Source: Lachnospiraceae bacterium (GTDB lineage: Bacteria > Bacillota > Clostridia > Lachnospirales > Lachnospiraceae). From it: DNA of 64,000 bases. The notes beneath the pieces are model-generated. The model was not told the DNA's origin. It ran no database searches and was given only the letters and a program-made list of their open reading frames with translations. The position numbers were made by a program, and so were the translations under genes. The stretch is taken from NCBI GenBank assembly GCA_017540605.1, contig JAFYAS010000060.1, positions 78,761 through 142,760 of the forward strand. The letters are read 5' to 3'. This document shows, one piece after another, positions 1 to 9,061 of this stretch; position 1 is the first letter of the stretch, and every line of letters starts with the position of its first letter.

Positions 1-1
1 G

Positions 2-313
2 CTTTCAGCAGATGACGAGAAGAAGATAAAGGAAGAGCTTGGCGAAGCTATAAGCATTATCCCCGGAAAGAGCGAAAGCTGGCTTATGGTAGGCTTTGAG
101 GATGAAGCAAAGCTTTACTTTAGAGGGGATAACAGTGAGCCTGTTGTATTTGTGGATGTAAGCGTATTCGGTTCAGAGAATCCTTCAGCCTTTGACAAGC
201 TTACAGCAAAAATATGTGACATTTACAATTCTGTACTTGGCGTATCAAAGGATCATATATATGTTAAGTATTCAGCGGTTTCCAACTGGGGCTGGAACGG
301 CGGTAATTTCTAG
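2..313 (+). CDS. MIF/phenylpyruvate tautomerase-like protein, 3' part (5' end outside window)
   Basis: The reading frame is open from base 2 to a TAG stop at 311-313, so only the C-terminal ~103 residues are present. Family-typical stretches are PGKSESWLMVGF near residue 20, a central LYFRG, FVDVSVFG, and the ending YVKYS..NWGWNGGNF. This pattern matches the macrophage migration inhibitory factor family, small trimeric proteins of about 115 residues with tautomerase activity that depends on an N-terminal proline. That proline lies outside the window, so activity cannot be judged. The protein is expected to be cytosolic with no known pathway role here. The stop codon is followed in the same frame by a GGDEF fragment (next entry), which is odd and may mark an old fusion or deletion. 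Confidence 0.75.
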   Translation, partial: LSADDEKKIKEELGEAISIIPGKSESWLMVGFEDEAKLYFRGDNSEPVVFVDVSVFGSENPSAFDKLTAKICDIYNSVLGVSKDHIYVKYSAVSNWGWNGGNF

Positions 314-319
314 ACAGAG

Positions 320-526
320 ATGGATAAGCTATGTAAGAGGCGTGATGAGATCAATAAAGACAGAAAGCCCTTTCCCATAAGCTTTGCTTATGGGTATTGC
401 TTGAGTGATGATAATGAGCTTTCAGAATTTGACGAAGCTGCCGACATAGTTGAGAAGGTATATAGGATGGCGGATAAGAGAATGTATAAGTACAAGATTG
501 AGATGAAAGCAGCAAGAGATGTGTAA
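320..526 (+). pseudogene. C-terminal fragment of a GGDEF (diguanylate cyclase) domain
   Basis: An open stretch of 68 codons encodes only the last part of a GGDEF domain: PISFAYGYC, then an FDEAADI segment and RMADKRMYKYK, which corresponds to the final strand and helix seen at the end of GGDEF domains. The GG(D/E)EF active-site loop, the metal-binding aspartates and the GTP-binding residues, which should lie about 60-100 residues upstream, are absent. The fragment starts two codons after the stop of the MIF-like gene and in the same frame. No clear ribosome binding site precedes its ATG. I read it as a decayed cyclase or the tail of a broken fusion; a translated short protein is possible but would not make c-di-GMP. 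Confidence 0.6.
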
Positions 527-534
527 AAAAATCC

Positions 535-563
535 TTGCAATTCACTGTTTCTTGTGGTAACAT
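535..563 (+). promoter_or_regulatory. Promoter of the rimP-nusA-infB operon
   Basis: TTGCAA (535-540), a 17-base spacer and TAACAT (558-563), with a TG one base upstream of the -10 (extended -10). It lies directly downstream of the GGDEF fragment and about 25 bases before the leader hairpin of rimP. Confidence 0.55.
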
Positions 564-587
564 ACGAGTTGCAGTTAGTTTTTTTGC

Positions 588-619
588 AAAGAGTGGACGA
601 AAGTCCACTCTTTCGTTTT
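588..619 (+). terminator. Leader hairpin with U-tract before rimP (probable attenuator)
   Basis: A perfect 11-bp stem (588-598 with 603-613) closes a GAAA tetraloop and runs into TTTCGTTTT. It has the form of an intrinsic terminator but sits between the operon promoter and the rimP ribosome binding site (621-628). In Bacillus subtilis, NusA controls its own operon by stimulating termination in the leader; this hairpin is in the matching place, so attenuation by NusA is the likely role (inference). Confidence 0.65.
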
Positions 620-635
620 GAAAGGTGGTTTTCTA

Positions 636-1097
636 TTGAAAAGAGCAGACATTGAAAAACGCACCGAAGAGCTTGTAACTCCCATTATCGAGGAGAATTC
701 CTTTGAACTTGTGGATGTGGAGTATGTCAAGGAGGGTGCAGACTATTATCTGAGAGTGTATGCGGATAAGGAAGGCGGGATCAATATTGATGATTGTGTT
801 CTGATAAGCAGAGCCCTTGAGGTTAAATTGGATGAAGAGGATTTTATCGATACCGCATATATTTTGGAGGTGAGCTCTCCCGGACTTGGAAGACCGCTAA
901 AAAAAGAGAAGGATTTCAAAAGAAGTATTGGAAAAGATATTGATATCAAGCTTTACAAGGCTTTGGATGGAGTCAAAGAATTCACAGGAGTCCTTAAGTC
1001 GTATGACGAGGAGAATGTGGATGTAGATATAGATGATGAAGTAAAGACATTTAGCAGAAAAGATATTGCGCTTATAAGGTTATCACTGGACATTTAA
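636..1097 (+). CDS. rimP: Ribosome maturation factor RimP
   Basis: RimP assists assembly of the 30S ribosomal subunit. The protein is about 153 residues, the usual size, with the family signature SSPGLGRPLKKEKDF in the middle and a C-terminal SH3-like domain. I place the start at TTG 636, seven bases after AAAGGTGG (621-628). An upstream in-frame TTG at 618 would overlap that ribosome binding site and is unlikely. It is the first gene of the translation/RNA operon and lies 20 bases ahead of nusA, the order conserved across Firmicutes. Confidence 0.93.
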   Translation: MKRADIEKRTEELVTPIIEENSFELVDVEYVKEGADYYLRVYADKEGGINIDDCVLISRALEVKLDEEDFIDTAYILEVSSPGLGRPLKKEKDFKRSIGKDIDIKLYKALDGVKEFTGVLKSYDEENVDVDIDDEVKTFSRKDIALIRLSLDI

Positions 1098-1117
1098 GGA
1101 TTAGGAGGTAAATATTC

Positions 1118-2317
1118 ATGTCAGAGATTATTGAAGCATTGAATTTTTTGGAGAAGGAGAAGGGAATCGACCGTGAGGAGATGATCAAGACCATCGAGAC
1201 TTCCATAGTGAAGGCGTGGCTCAACGATCACAAGGACAGCAATAAGGCCGGTAATATTTCGGCAAATATGGATAGAGAGACCGGTGCGATCACACTTGTT
1301 CAGCAGATGACTATAGTAGATGAGGTTGACAATCCTGCTACACAGATTAGCATTGAAGAAGCGAGGATGCTCAATTCATCATTGGAGGTTGGCGATATCG
1401 TCAACAAGAATGTTGAGATCGATACAAAGCAGTTTGGTCGTATCGCAGCGGGCAATGCAAGGAATATCATTGTTCAGGAGATCAAGAATGCAGAAAAGAA
1501 TGCCCTTGTAAAGATGTTTAATGACAAGAAGAATGACATCATTACAGGTGTGGTTCAAAGAATAGATGACCGAGGCAATATCCATATCAGTCTCAATGAA
1601 AAGACTGAGGTTACTCTTACAGAGAAGGAGCAGGTAAAATCTGAGCGTTTCCGTATTCATGACAGGATCAAGCTTTATGTGGTAAGCGTCAACAGCAATG
1701 CCAACAAGGGGAAGGATGCAAAGATACTTGTTTCAAGGACACATCCTGAGCTTGTAAGAAAGCTTTTTGAGCAGGAGGTAACTGAGGTAGCTGATGGAGT
1801 TGTTGAGATCAAGGAGATAGCGAGAGAGGCTGGATCAAGAACAAAGATCGCCGTATTCTCCAATGATTCCAATGTAGATCCCGTAGGCGCCTGCGTAGGT
1901 GTGAATGGTGTCAGAGTCAATACCATAGTTGATGATCTGAAGGGTGAGAAGATTGATATCATTACTTGGGATGAAGATCCTGCAATCTTTATTAAGAATG
2001 CACTTTCTCCTTCGGATGTTGTTTCAGTTGTAGTTGATCTGGATGAGAAGTGTGCGAGAGTAGTTGTTCCTGACAATCAGCTTTCACTTGCTATCGGCAA
2101 GGAAGGTCAGAATGCGAGACTTGCAGCGAGACTCACGAATTACAAGATTGATATTAAGAGCGAATCACAGGCAGAAGCGTTGAAGGCTCAAGAAGAGGAG
2201 GAGGTATCCTTGAGCGAGGATTCTTTTGATGAGACCAATGAGGATGCCGGTGTTATCGAAGAGGTTAACGAAACAGAGGCTTTAGATGAGACCGCTTCTG
2301 ATACTTCTGAGGAATAA
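1118..2317 (+). CDS. nusA: Transcription termination/antitermination factor NusA
   Basis: NusA binds RNA polymerase and the nascent RNA, promoting pausing and intrinsic termination. Domains in order: N-terminal RNA polymerase-binding domain (about 1-130), S1 domain (about 135-200, with GVVQRIDDRGNIHISL), KH1 (around DPVGACVGVNGVR) and KH2 (LAIGKEGQNARLAARL, with the GxxG loop as GKEG). The last ~45 residues are strongly acidic and low-complexity. At 399 residues it has the short Firmicutes form, without the C-terminal acidic repeats of the E. coli protein. The start follows AGGAGGT at about 1104. The upstream leader hairpin suggests autoregulation. Confidence 0.97.
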   Translation: MSEIIEALNFLEKEKGIDREEMIKTIETSIVKAWLNDHKDSNKAGNISANMDRETGAITLVQQMTIVDEVDNPATQISIEEARMLNSSLEVGDIVNKNVEIDTKQFGRIAAGNARNIIVQEIKNAEKNALVKMFNDKKNDIITGVVQRIDDRGNIHISLNEKTEVTLTEKEQVKSERFRIHDRIKLYVVSVNSNANKGKDAKILVSRTHPELVRKLFEQEVTEVADGVVEIKEIAREAGSRTKIAVFSNDSNVDPVGACVGVNGVRVNTIVDDLKGEKIDIITWDEDPAIFIKNALSPSDVVSVVVDLDEKCARVVVPDNQLSLAIGKEGQNARLAARLTNYKIDIKSESQAEALKAQEEEEVSLSEDSFDETNEDAGVIEEVNETEALDETASDTSEE

Positions 2318-2329
2318 AGAGGTGATAGA

Positions 2330-2599
2330 ATGCCAAAGCATATACCGATGAGAAAGTGTTTGGGTTGTGGCGAGATGAAGGAAAAAAACTCGCTTATACG
2401 TGTGGTAAACACTCCTGAGGATGAAGTAAAGATAGATATGACCGGAAGAGCAAACGGCAGAGGAGCTTACATCTGTAAGGATCGGGAGTGCTTGTTGAAG
2501 GCCGTAAAGACCGGAGGCTTAAACAGAGCATTCAAAAAGAATATAGCATCCTCGGTTTACGAGGAATTAAAAAAGGAGTTCGATGATATTGAAGAATAA
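2330..2599 (+). CDS. ylxR: YlxR family RNA-binding protein (RnpM type)
   Basis: A basic 89-residue protein with the YlxR hallmarks: RKCLGCGEMK near the N-terminus, RANGRGAYIC in the middle and LNRAFKK near the end. Family members are nucleoid-associated or RNase P-binding regulators in Bacillus and Clostridia; the exact role differs between reports. It sits between nusA and ylxQ, its conserved place, and its last 17 bases overlap ylxQ, which suggests translational coupling. Confidence 0.93.
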   Translation: MPKHIPMRKCLGCGEMKEKNSLIRVVNTPEDEVKIDMTGRANGRGAYICKDRECLLKAVKTGGLNRAFKKNIASSVYEELKKEFDDIEE

Positions 2600-2921
2600 A
2601 GCATTTGGCTTGCTTGGGCTTTGTGCTCGGGCGGGAAGAATGGTTAGCGGAGAATTCATGACCGAGAAGACGATCAAAGAGAATAAAGCTTATCTTGTGA
2701 TCGTTGCCGTGGATGCGTCAGATAATACTAAGAAGCTTTTTAACGATAAATGCAGCTTCTATCATGTCCCCGTTAGGGAGTATGGTACCAAGGAAGAGCT
2801 TGGAAAGGCCATAGGAAAAGAAATGAGAGCCTCTATTGCTATATGTGATCAGGGCTTTGCGGGACAGATAGTAAAACATATCGATAGTAGTTTAGAGTCA
2901 TTGGTGCAGGGAGGTAATTAA
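2583..2921 (+). CDS. ylxQ: YlxQ, L7Ae-like ribosomal/RNA-binding protein
   Basis: A 112-residue L7Ae/L30e/S12e-fold protein that begins with FGLLGLCARAGRMVSGE, the typical kink-turn-binding N-terminal half. Bacterial YlxQ is thought to bind kink-turn RNA, but its cellular target is unsettled. The ATG at 2583 lies within the end of ylxR, preceded by AAAAAGGAG. Its stop abuts the infB start with no gap. Confidence 0.9.
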   Translation: MILKNKAFGLLGLCARAGRMVSGEFMTEKTIKENKAYLVIVAVDASDNTKKLFNDKCSFYHVPVREYGTKEELGKAIGKEMRASIAICDQGFAGQIVKHIDSSLESLVQGGN

Positions 2922-5885
2922 ATGGCAAAGAAGAGGATACACGAATTAGCCAAAGAGATAAATGGATCCAATAAGGATCTGGGAAAAGAGATAGTACAGT
3001 TTTTGATAGATCAGGGTTTCCCGGTAAAGACCACATCAAGCGGTGTGGACGAGGAGATGGAAAAGCTTGTAAAGGAGAAGTTTTCTAAAGCTGAAAAAGG
3101 TGAGAAGAAGGTAGCTGATAACAGCTTTTACAGCTCTTCAGTTACTTCAGGTATGGTTTCTATTTCTATTCCTCAAAAAAGCTCAACATTTTCAGTGTCA
3201 AGCTTTGGGCAGAGGGCAAAGAAGGCACTTGAGGAAAGTAAGGATGTAAAGGTTTCGGCTGATGAGAAATTCTTCAAGAACGAAGAGGAGAAAAAGACTG
3301 AAAAGCCCAAGGCTTCCTCAAAGACTGAAAAGTCGAAGTCAAAGCCTAAGTCAAAGCCTGAGGTAAAGCCTCAAAAGGAAGAGACAGTAGAAAAAAAGCC
3401 TGTAGTTACTCTTGAGATTGTTGAGAAGAAGAATCCCGTAAAGGAGATAACCTTAGAGAAGGTTGAGCCGGCTCCAAAGCCTGAGAACGTTGAGAAGGTT
3501 GAGGTTGTCGAGAAGAAGAAAGAAGTGAAGGTTGAGCCTGTAGTCGAAAAGGCTGAACCTGTTACGACTGCATCTGATATTCAATCACGCATCAATCAGG
3601 CTGCGGCAAAGAGAGAAGAAAACAAGAAGAATTCATCTGATTCTGATAATAATAGCTCTAAGCCTCAAAAGAATCCCGAAAAGAAGGATGCTTCCAAGAA
3701 TCAGGGATTTGATAAGCGCAATGATAAGAAAAATGATCGTCAGGGCAAGGATCGTTTCGACAGATCAGATAGAAACGACAGAAATGACGGAGGCAGAGAT
3801 AAGGGCGATAGAAGAGACAATCGCGACGGAAGAGACGGACGTGACGGAAGAGATAACCGCGATAAGAATGATCGTGGCGGTGATCGCTTCGGTGATAAGA
3901 AGAAGGGCGGAGACAAGTTTGCTCTTGATACTCCTGTAGAGGGAGAGAAGAAGAGAAGTAAGAAGAGAAATAAGAATAGAGATAAGCAGAACGAGGAAGC
4001 TATCGAAAAGAGAGAGGCAAGAGGCGAGCATAAGCAGAGCCAGTGGGTAAACCCCAATCTTAAAAATGGCAAGAACGGTAAGCAGAAGAACAAGAATGAA
4101 GCTCCGAAGCCCACTAAACCTGCAGAGCCCGTGATCAAGAATATCAAGCTTCCTGAAGTGCTTACGGTAAACGAGCTTGCAGAAAAGATCAAGGTTCCCG
4201 CTTCACAGCTCATAAAGAAGCTTTTCCTTGCAGGTAAGATTGTGACAATCAATTCAGATCTTGATTTTGAGCAGGCTGCAGAGATAGCTCTTGAATACAA
4301 TTATATAGCTGATGAGGAAGAGAAGGTGGATGTGATCGAGGAGATGCTTCGTGAGGATGAAGAGGATCCTGAAACACTTGTAAGTCGTCCTCCTGTTGTC
4401 TGCGTTATGGGTCATGTTGACCATGGTAAGACTTCGCTTCTTGATGCTATCAGAAAGACATCAGTTACCTCCGGTGAGGCCGGTGGTATCACACAGCATA
4501 TCGGTGCTTACACCGTAGAGATCAATGGAGAACAGATCACCTTCCTTGATACACCGGGTCATGAGGCATTTACCGCCATGCGTATGCGCGGTGCCCAGTC
4601 TACCGATATCGCTATTCTCGTGGTAGCTGCAGATGATGGTGTTATGCCCCAGACTATTGAGGCTATCAACCATGCCAAGGCTGCAGGTATCGAGATAATA
4701 GTTGCAGTAAACAAAATTGATAAAGAGAGTGCCAACGTAGAGAGAGTTAAGCAGGAGCTTATGGAATATGAGCTTGTTGCTGAGGATTGGGGTGGATCAA
4801 CTGTATTCTGTCCCGTGTCTGCTCATACAGGCGAAGGTATAGACAATCTTCTTGAGATGATTCTTTTGACCTCTGAGGTATTGGAGCTTAAGGCCAATCC
4901 CAACAGAAAGGCAAGAGGTATCGTTATCGAGGCTGAGCTTGATAAGGGACGCGGTCCTGTTACCACCGTTCTTGTTCAAAAGGGTACACTTCATGTAGGT
5001 GATACCGTAACAGTCGGAGAGGCTCATGGTAAGGTTCGTGCCATGACTGATGATAAGGGTAGAAGACTCAAGGAGGCAGGACCTTCTGATCCTGTTGAGA
5101 TCCTAGGACTTAATGCAGTACCTAATGCAGGTGATATCTGTATTGCCTGTGATAATGAGAAGGAAGCAAGATCCATGTCTGAGGCATTTATTGCCTACAG
5201 CAAGGAGAAGATGCTTGCAGATACAAAGGTTAAGATGTCTCTTGATGACCTCTATAGCCAGATCCAGGCAGGTAATGTTAAGGAACTCAATATCGTTGTT
5301 AAGGCTGATGTTCAGGGTTCTGTTGAGGCGGTTAAGAGTTCGCTTATGAAGCTTTCCAACGAAGAGGTTGTTGTAAAGATCATTCACTCAGGAGTTGGTG
5401 CTATCAACGAGTCCGATGTTATACTTGCATCTGCATCCAATGCTATCATCATCGGCTTCAATGTTAGACCTGATGTTCAGGCTAAGACTGTTGCCGAGAC
5501 TGAGAAGGTTGATCTTCGTCTTTACAAGGTTATCTATGATGCTATATCAGATATTGAGTCTGCTATGAAGGGTATGCTTGATCCTGTATATGAGGAAAAG
5601 ATCATCGGACATGCGGAGATCAGACAGATATTCAAGGCATCAGCTATTGGTATGATCGCAGGTTCCTATGTCCTTGATGGTGAGATTCAAAGAGGCTGTA
5701 CAGTAAGGATCTCTCGTGAAGGAGAGCAGATATTCGAAGGACCCTTGGCTTCACTTAAGAGATTTAAGGATGATGTAAAGGAAGTTAAGGCAGGCTACGA
5801 ATGTGGTCTTGTATTTGACGGTTTCGGAGATCTTCGTGAAGAGGATCAGATTGAAGCATACATCATGGTCGAGGTTCCCAGATAA
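2922..5885 (+). CDS. infB: Translation initiation factor IF-2
   Basis: IF-2 is the GTPase that brings initiator tRNA to the 30S subunit and promotes subunit joining. The 987-residue protein has an N-terminal IF2-N motif, a long charged low-complexity linker (about residues 75-400) and a second IF2-N helix bundle (about 410-460). The G domain follows, with GHVDHGKTS (about 496), [12 protein letters not shown] and NKIDK, and then domains II-IV. The linker includes a run of Arg-Asp-Gly repeats around bases 3770-3870. The linker is longer than in many Firmicutes but the catalytic part is regular. The gene follows ylxQ directly and is followed 17 bases later by rbfA. Confidence 0.98.
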   Translation: MAKKRIHELAKEINGSNKDLGKEIVQFLIDQGFPVKTTSSGVDEEMEKLVKEKFSKAEKGEKKVADNSFYSSSVTSGMVSISIPQKSSTFSVSSFGQRAKKALEESKDVKVSADEKFFKNEEEKKTEKPKASSKTEKSKSKPKSKPEVKPQKEETVEKKPVVTLEIVEKKNPVKEITLEKVEPAPKPENVEKVEVVEKKKEVKVEPVVEKAEPVTTASDIQSRINQAAAKREENKKNSSDSDNNSSKPQKNPEKKDASKNQGFDKRNDKKNDRQGKDRFDRSDRNDRNDGGRDKGDRRDNRDGRDGRDGRDNRDKNDRGGDRFGDKKKGGDKFALDTPVEGEKKRSKKRNKNRDKQNEEAIEKREARGEHKQSQWVNPNLKNGKNGKQKNKNEAPKPTKPAEPVIKNIKLPEVLTVNELAEKIKVPASQLIKKLFLAGKIVTINSDLDFEQAAEIALEYNYIADEEEKVDVIEEMLREDEEDPETLVSRPPVVCVMGHVDHGKTSLLDAIRKTSVTSGEAGGITQHIGAYTVEINGEQITFLDTPGHEAFTAMRMRGAQSTDIAILVVAADDGVMPQTIEAINHAKAAGIEIIVAVNKIDKESANVERVKQELMEYELVAEDWGGSTVFCPVSAHTGEGIDNLLEMILLTSEVLELKANPNRKARGIVIEAELDKGRGPVTTVLVQKGTLHVGDTVTVGEAHGKVRAMTDDKGRRLKEAGPSDPVEILGLNAVPNAGDICIACDNEKEARSMSEAFIAYSKEKMLADTKVKMSLDDLYSQIQAGNVKELNIVVKADVQGSVEAVKSSLMKLSNEEVVVKIIHSGVGAINESDVILASASNAIIIGFNVRPDVQAKTVAETEKVDLRLYKVIYDAISDIESAMKGMLDPVYEEKIIGHAEIRQIFKASAIGMIAGSYVLDGEIQRGCTVRISREGEQIFEGPLASLKRFKDDVKEVKAGYECGLVFDGFGDLREEDQIEAYIMVEVPR

Positions 5886-5902
5886 TTTGGAGAATTTGAT
5901 AA

Positions 5903-6268
5903 ATGAGAAAAAACAGTGTTAAAAATACAAGGATAAATTCAGAGGTGAAAAAGGAACTTTCAAGGATCATACGTGATGAGATCAAGGATCCAAGAATAGC
6001 CCCTATGACCACTGTGGTTGAAACTATCGTGGCTCCGGATCTTAAAAGCTGTAAGGCTTATATAAGCGTTCTTGGTGCTGATGAGGTGAAGGAAGATACC
6101 ATTACCGGTCTTAAAAGCGCTTCAGGCTATATCAGAAAGGAGCTTGCGCGTTCCATCAATTTAAGGAATACTCCGGTTATTGAATTTATACTTGATGAAT
6201 CTATTGAATACGGCGTAAACATGACAAAGAAGATAGACGAGATCGTCGGAGAAGATAATGATGAATGA
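5903..6268 (+). CDS. rbfA: Ribosome-binding factor A
   Basis: RbfA binds the 30S subunit during late assembly and processing of the 16S rRNA 5' end. The 121 residues give the compact KH-like fold, including the N-terminal basic helix with VKKELSRIIRDEIKDPR and the strand SCKAYISVLG. Length is normal. The stop overlaps the start of the DHH phosphoesterase gene by 11 bases, so the two are probably translationally coupled. Confidence 0.95.
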   Translation: MRKNSVKNTRINSEVKKELSRIIRDEIKDPRIAPMTTVVETIVAPDLKSCKAYISVLGADEVKEDTITGLKSASGYIRKELARSINLRNTPVIEFILDESIEYGVNMTKKIDEIVGEDNDE

Positions 6269-7208
6269 GATCTTTGATCTGCTGAAAGCAGCAAGTACCA
6301 TTGCTATATTCGGGCATATCAGTCCCGATGGAGACTGTGTGGGAAGCTGTCTTGGCTTTTACAATTTCATAAAGGAGAACTATAAGCCGGATAAGGTTAC
6401 AGTTTATCTTGAGGATTTTTCAAAGGATTTTATGTTTCTTTCCGGAAGTGATCAGGTATGTCATGATCCTGACACTGATGAGGTATTTGATCTCGGTATC
6501 AGCCTTGATTGCGGGGATACATTTAGACACGGAGATTTTGGACATATTTTCAAGCGTGCTGTTAAGAAAATATCCATAGATCATCATGTGAGCAATGAGG
6601 GCTTTGGAGATGTTTCGGTGGTTTATCCCGAAAAAAGTTCTACCTGTGAGATTCTTTATGATCTTTTCCCTCTTGATAAGATCAGTAAGAATACGGCTGA
6701 GTGCCTTTATGTCGGAATAGTTCACGATACAGGTGTATTCAAGCACAGCTGCACAGCCAAGTCTACTATGGTGGCGGCAGGAGAGCTTCTTGAAAAGGGT
6801 GTAAGATCTGACTATGTGATAGATAAGACCTTTTTCAATAAAACCTTTGCTTCCAACAAGCTTCTTGGAGTAGCTTTGTTAAATGCAAAGCTTGAATTTG
6901 AAGGAAAGCTTATCTATACGATATTGAGACTTGAGGATTTTTCAAGTGTTGGAGCTACCACTCTTGATACCGATGGGATCGTTGATCAGCTTAGAGTGAC
7001 GGAGGGGATAGAGGTAGCTCTATTCATCTATCAGAAGGCTGAGAATGAGTATAAATACAGCCTTCGTGCCAACTCAGATGTTGATGTCAGCAAGATTGCT
7101 GTGGCATTTGGTGGTGGCGGTCATAAGAAGGCTGCAGGCGTCAATATAAAGGAGCCTGTTGAGGTCACGCTTCCTAAGATATTTGATGCTATCAGGGCTT
7201 TGTTATAG
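6258..7208 (+). CDS. nrnA: DHH/DHHA1 phosphoesterase, nanoRNase NrnA type
   Basis: This family degrades 2-5 nucleotide RNA and, in some members, pApA or 3',5'-bisphosphate nucleotides. The 316-residue protein has the metal motifs HISPDGDCVGS (about 20), DCGD, and SIDHH (about 108) of the DHH domain. The glycine-rich substrate motif GGGGHKKAAG is near the C-terminus (DHHA1). Two adjacent ATGs (6258 and 6261) are possible starts after GGAGAA; I cannot decide between them. The position after rbfA and before truB is conserved in Firmicutes. In a genome rich in cyclic dinucleotide enzymes, clearing pGpG or pApA is a plausible task (inference). Confidence 0.9.
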   Translation: MMNEIFDLLKAASTIAIFGHISPDGDCVGSCLGFYNFIKENYKPDKVTVYLEDFSKDFMFLSGSDQVCHDPDTDEVFDLGISLDCGDTFRHGDFGHIFKRAVKKISIDHHVSNEGFGDVSVVYPEKSSTCEILYDLFPLDKISKNTAECLYVGIVHDTGVFKHSCTAKSTMVAAGELLEKGVRSDYVIDKTFFNKTFASNKLLGVALLNAKLEFEGKLIYTILRLEDFSSVGATTLDTDGIVDQLRVTEGIEVALFIYQKAENEYKYSLRANSDVDVSKIAVAFGGGGHKKAAGVNIKEPVEVTLPKIFDAIRALL

Positions 7209-7238
7209 ACAGCCTATTGGGGAAAGGAGGATACGGTC

Positions 7239-8141
7239 ATGAACGGAATCATCAGTGTTTATAAGGAGCCGGGATATACCTCCTTTGATGTTGTTGCAAA
7301 ACTTAGGGGAATAGTCGGACAAAAAAAGATAGGACATACAGGAACCCTTGATCCTGATGCAGAGGGGGTTCTTGTTGTATGTCTTGGAAATACAACAAAG
7401 CTCAGTGAGATGATCACTGATAAGGATAAGGAATATACTGCAGAGATGATTCTTGGTGTCACTACGGATACTGAGGATGCATCCGGTAAGGTATTGTCTG
7501 AAAAAGAGGTGAAAGTGTCAGAGGAAGAGATAAGGTCCGCTGTCACTTCTTTTATTGGTGAAAGCTATCAGGTACCACCTATGTATTCGGCACTCAAAAA
7601 GGACGGAGTCAGACTTTACGAGCTTGCAAGAAAGGGTGTTGAGGTGGAAAGAGAAGCCCGAAGGATCAGTATTTATTCATTGGATATCATATCAATAGAT
7701 ATGCCTAAGGTTACCTTTAGGGTTACCTGTTCGAAGGGTACATACATCAGGAGCCTTTGCCGAGATATCGGTGAAAAACTTGAGTGCGGTGCCCATATGA
7801 AAAGGCTTATAAGGAACAGGGTGAGCGGATTTACTACTGAGGACAGCTTTACGCTTTCAAGGCTTCAAGAACTTAAGGATGAAGGAAGGCTTTCTCAGGC
7901 TGTCATTCCTGTTACAAAGCTTTTTCCTGACCTTCCTATATACCGGACTGAGTCAGATGCTGACAGACTTCTTTACAATGGCAATCCATTGAGTCTTAAG
8001 ATGGTTACTTGTCAAGGTGATAATACTATAAAAAATGATGGGGATATAATTTTCGTAAAGGATAGCGAGGATGAATTAAAGGGAATGTACAAGGTGGATG
8101 AAAGAAGACACATGCTTGCTCCCTTTAAGATGTTGCTATAA
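7239..8141 (+). CDS. truB: tRNA pseudouridine(55) synthase
   Basis: TruB converts U55 in the T-loop of tRNAs to pseudouridine. The 300-residue protein contains the catalytic motif GHTGTLDPDAEGVLVVCLG with the essential aspartate, and later RVTCSKGTYIRSL, typical of the TruB family, followed by a C-terminal region resembling the usual second domain. The start follows AAAGGAGG at about 7225. It precedes ribF, the standard Firmicutes order. Confidence 0.96.
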   Translation: MNGIISVYKEPGYTSFDVVAKLRGIVGQKKIGHTGTLDPDAEGVLVVCLGNTTKLSEMITDKDKEYTAEMILGVTTDTEDASGKVLSEKEVKVSEEEIRSAVTSFIGESYQVPPMYSALKKDGVRLYELARKGVEVEREARRISIYSLDIISIDMPKVTFRVTCSKGTYIRSLCRDIGEKLECGAHMKRLIRNRVSGFTTEDSFTLSRLQELKDEGRLSQAVIPVTKLFPDLPIYRTESDADRLLYNGNPLSLKMVTCQGDNTIKNDGDIIFVKDSEDELKGMYKVDERRHMLAPFKMLL

Positions 8142-8149
8142 ATAGGATC

Positions 8150-9055
8150 ATGCGTTGCTTTAAAGATGATATTAAACTGAATGATAATGAAAAAACTGCT
8201 GTTGCTCTCGGAAAATTTGATGGGATTCATCTTGGCCATGCTACCTTGATCCGAGAGATAACAAGCTGCAACAAGTATTTAAGTTCACTTGTTTTTACAT
8301 TTGACAGATCTCCTGACGTGGTATTTGCCGGAAGAGATGAAGGCTATATTCTCACGATGGAGGAAAGAAGAAAAAAACTATCAAAAATGGGTGTGGATAT
8401 CCTGGTGGAATATCCATTTACAAAGGAGTTTGCGGCACTTGAACCGGTTGATTTCGTGAAACATATACTTATAGACAGGCTTCATATTAAGATGCTTACG
8501 GTGGGGGCGGATTTTTGCTTTGGAAAGGGAAGAAGCGGTAATGTTTCGCTGCTTAGAGAGCTTTCGAAAAAGTATGATTTTGAACTCAATGTATTCGATA
8601 AGCTTTCCATAAACGGAGAGATCGTAAGCTCTACTTTGATCAGGGACAATCTGAAACAGGGAAGACTATCTTTGGTTGAAAAGTATTTAGGAGAACCATA
8701 TACAATATTCGGTGTGGTCGTCAACGGAAAAAGACTTGGCAGAACTATAGGCTTTCCCACGGCAAATATAGTGGTATCAAAGGAAAAGCTTCTTCCACCC
8801 TATGGAGTTTACAGGGCGGAGATAAAGACCAAGGATGAAACATTTTACGGAATAGCTGATCTTGGTATTAAACCTACTGTATCCGATGATGAGACCTGTG
8901 GTCTGGAAACCTATATATTTGATTTTGACAGGGATATTTATGGTGAGACTATTGAAGTGCGGTTAAAGGAATTTATCCGTCCTGAGATGAGGTTTGACAG
9001 TGTTGACGAACTCGTGAAACAGATAAAAAAAGATGTTGAAACAGCAAAGGCTTAG
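8150..9055 (+). CDS. ribF: Bifunctional riboflavin kinase/FMN adenylyltransferase
   Basis: The enzyme makes FMN from riboflavin and ATP, then FAD from FMN and ATP. The N-terminal nucleotidyltransferase domain (about 1-180) has GKFDGIHLGH and a later SSTLIRDNL. The C-terminal kinase domain (about 180-300) starts at YTIFGVVVNGKRLGR and has GFPTANI. Length (301) is normal. It begins 8 bases after truB and its stop is 6 bases before the next gene, so it is in the same operon. Confidence 0.95.
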   Translation: MRCFKDDIKLNDNEKTAVALGKFDGIHLGHATLIREITSCNKYLSSLVFTFDRSPDVVFAGRDEGYILTMEERRKKLSKMGVDILVEYPFTKEFAALEPVDFVKHILIDRLHIKMLTVGADFCFGKGRSGNVSLLRELSKKYDFELNVFDKLSINGEIVSSTLIRDNLKQGRLSLVEKYLGEPYTIFGVVVNGKRLGRTIGFPTANIVVSKEKLLPPYGVYRAEIKTKDETFYGIADLGIKPTVSDDETCGLETYIFDFDRDIYGETIEVRLKEFIRPEMRFDSVDELVKQIKKDVETAKA

Positions 9056-9061
9056 AAAGAT

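Noticed and set aside
3740..4300. A 186-residue reading frame on the - strand
   Set aside because: It is the shadow of the Arg/Asp/Lys-rich linker of IF-2; composition is Ser/Leu/Phe-rich and no ribosome binding site is present.
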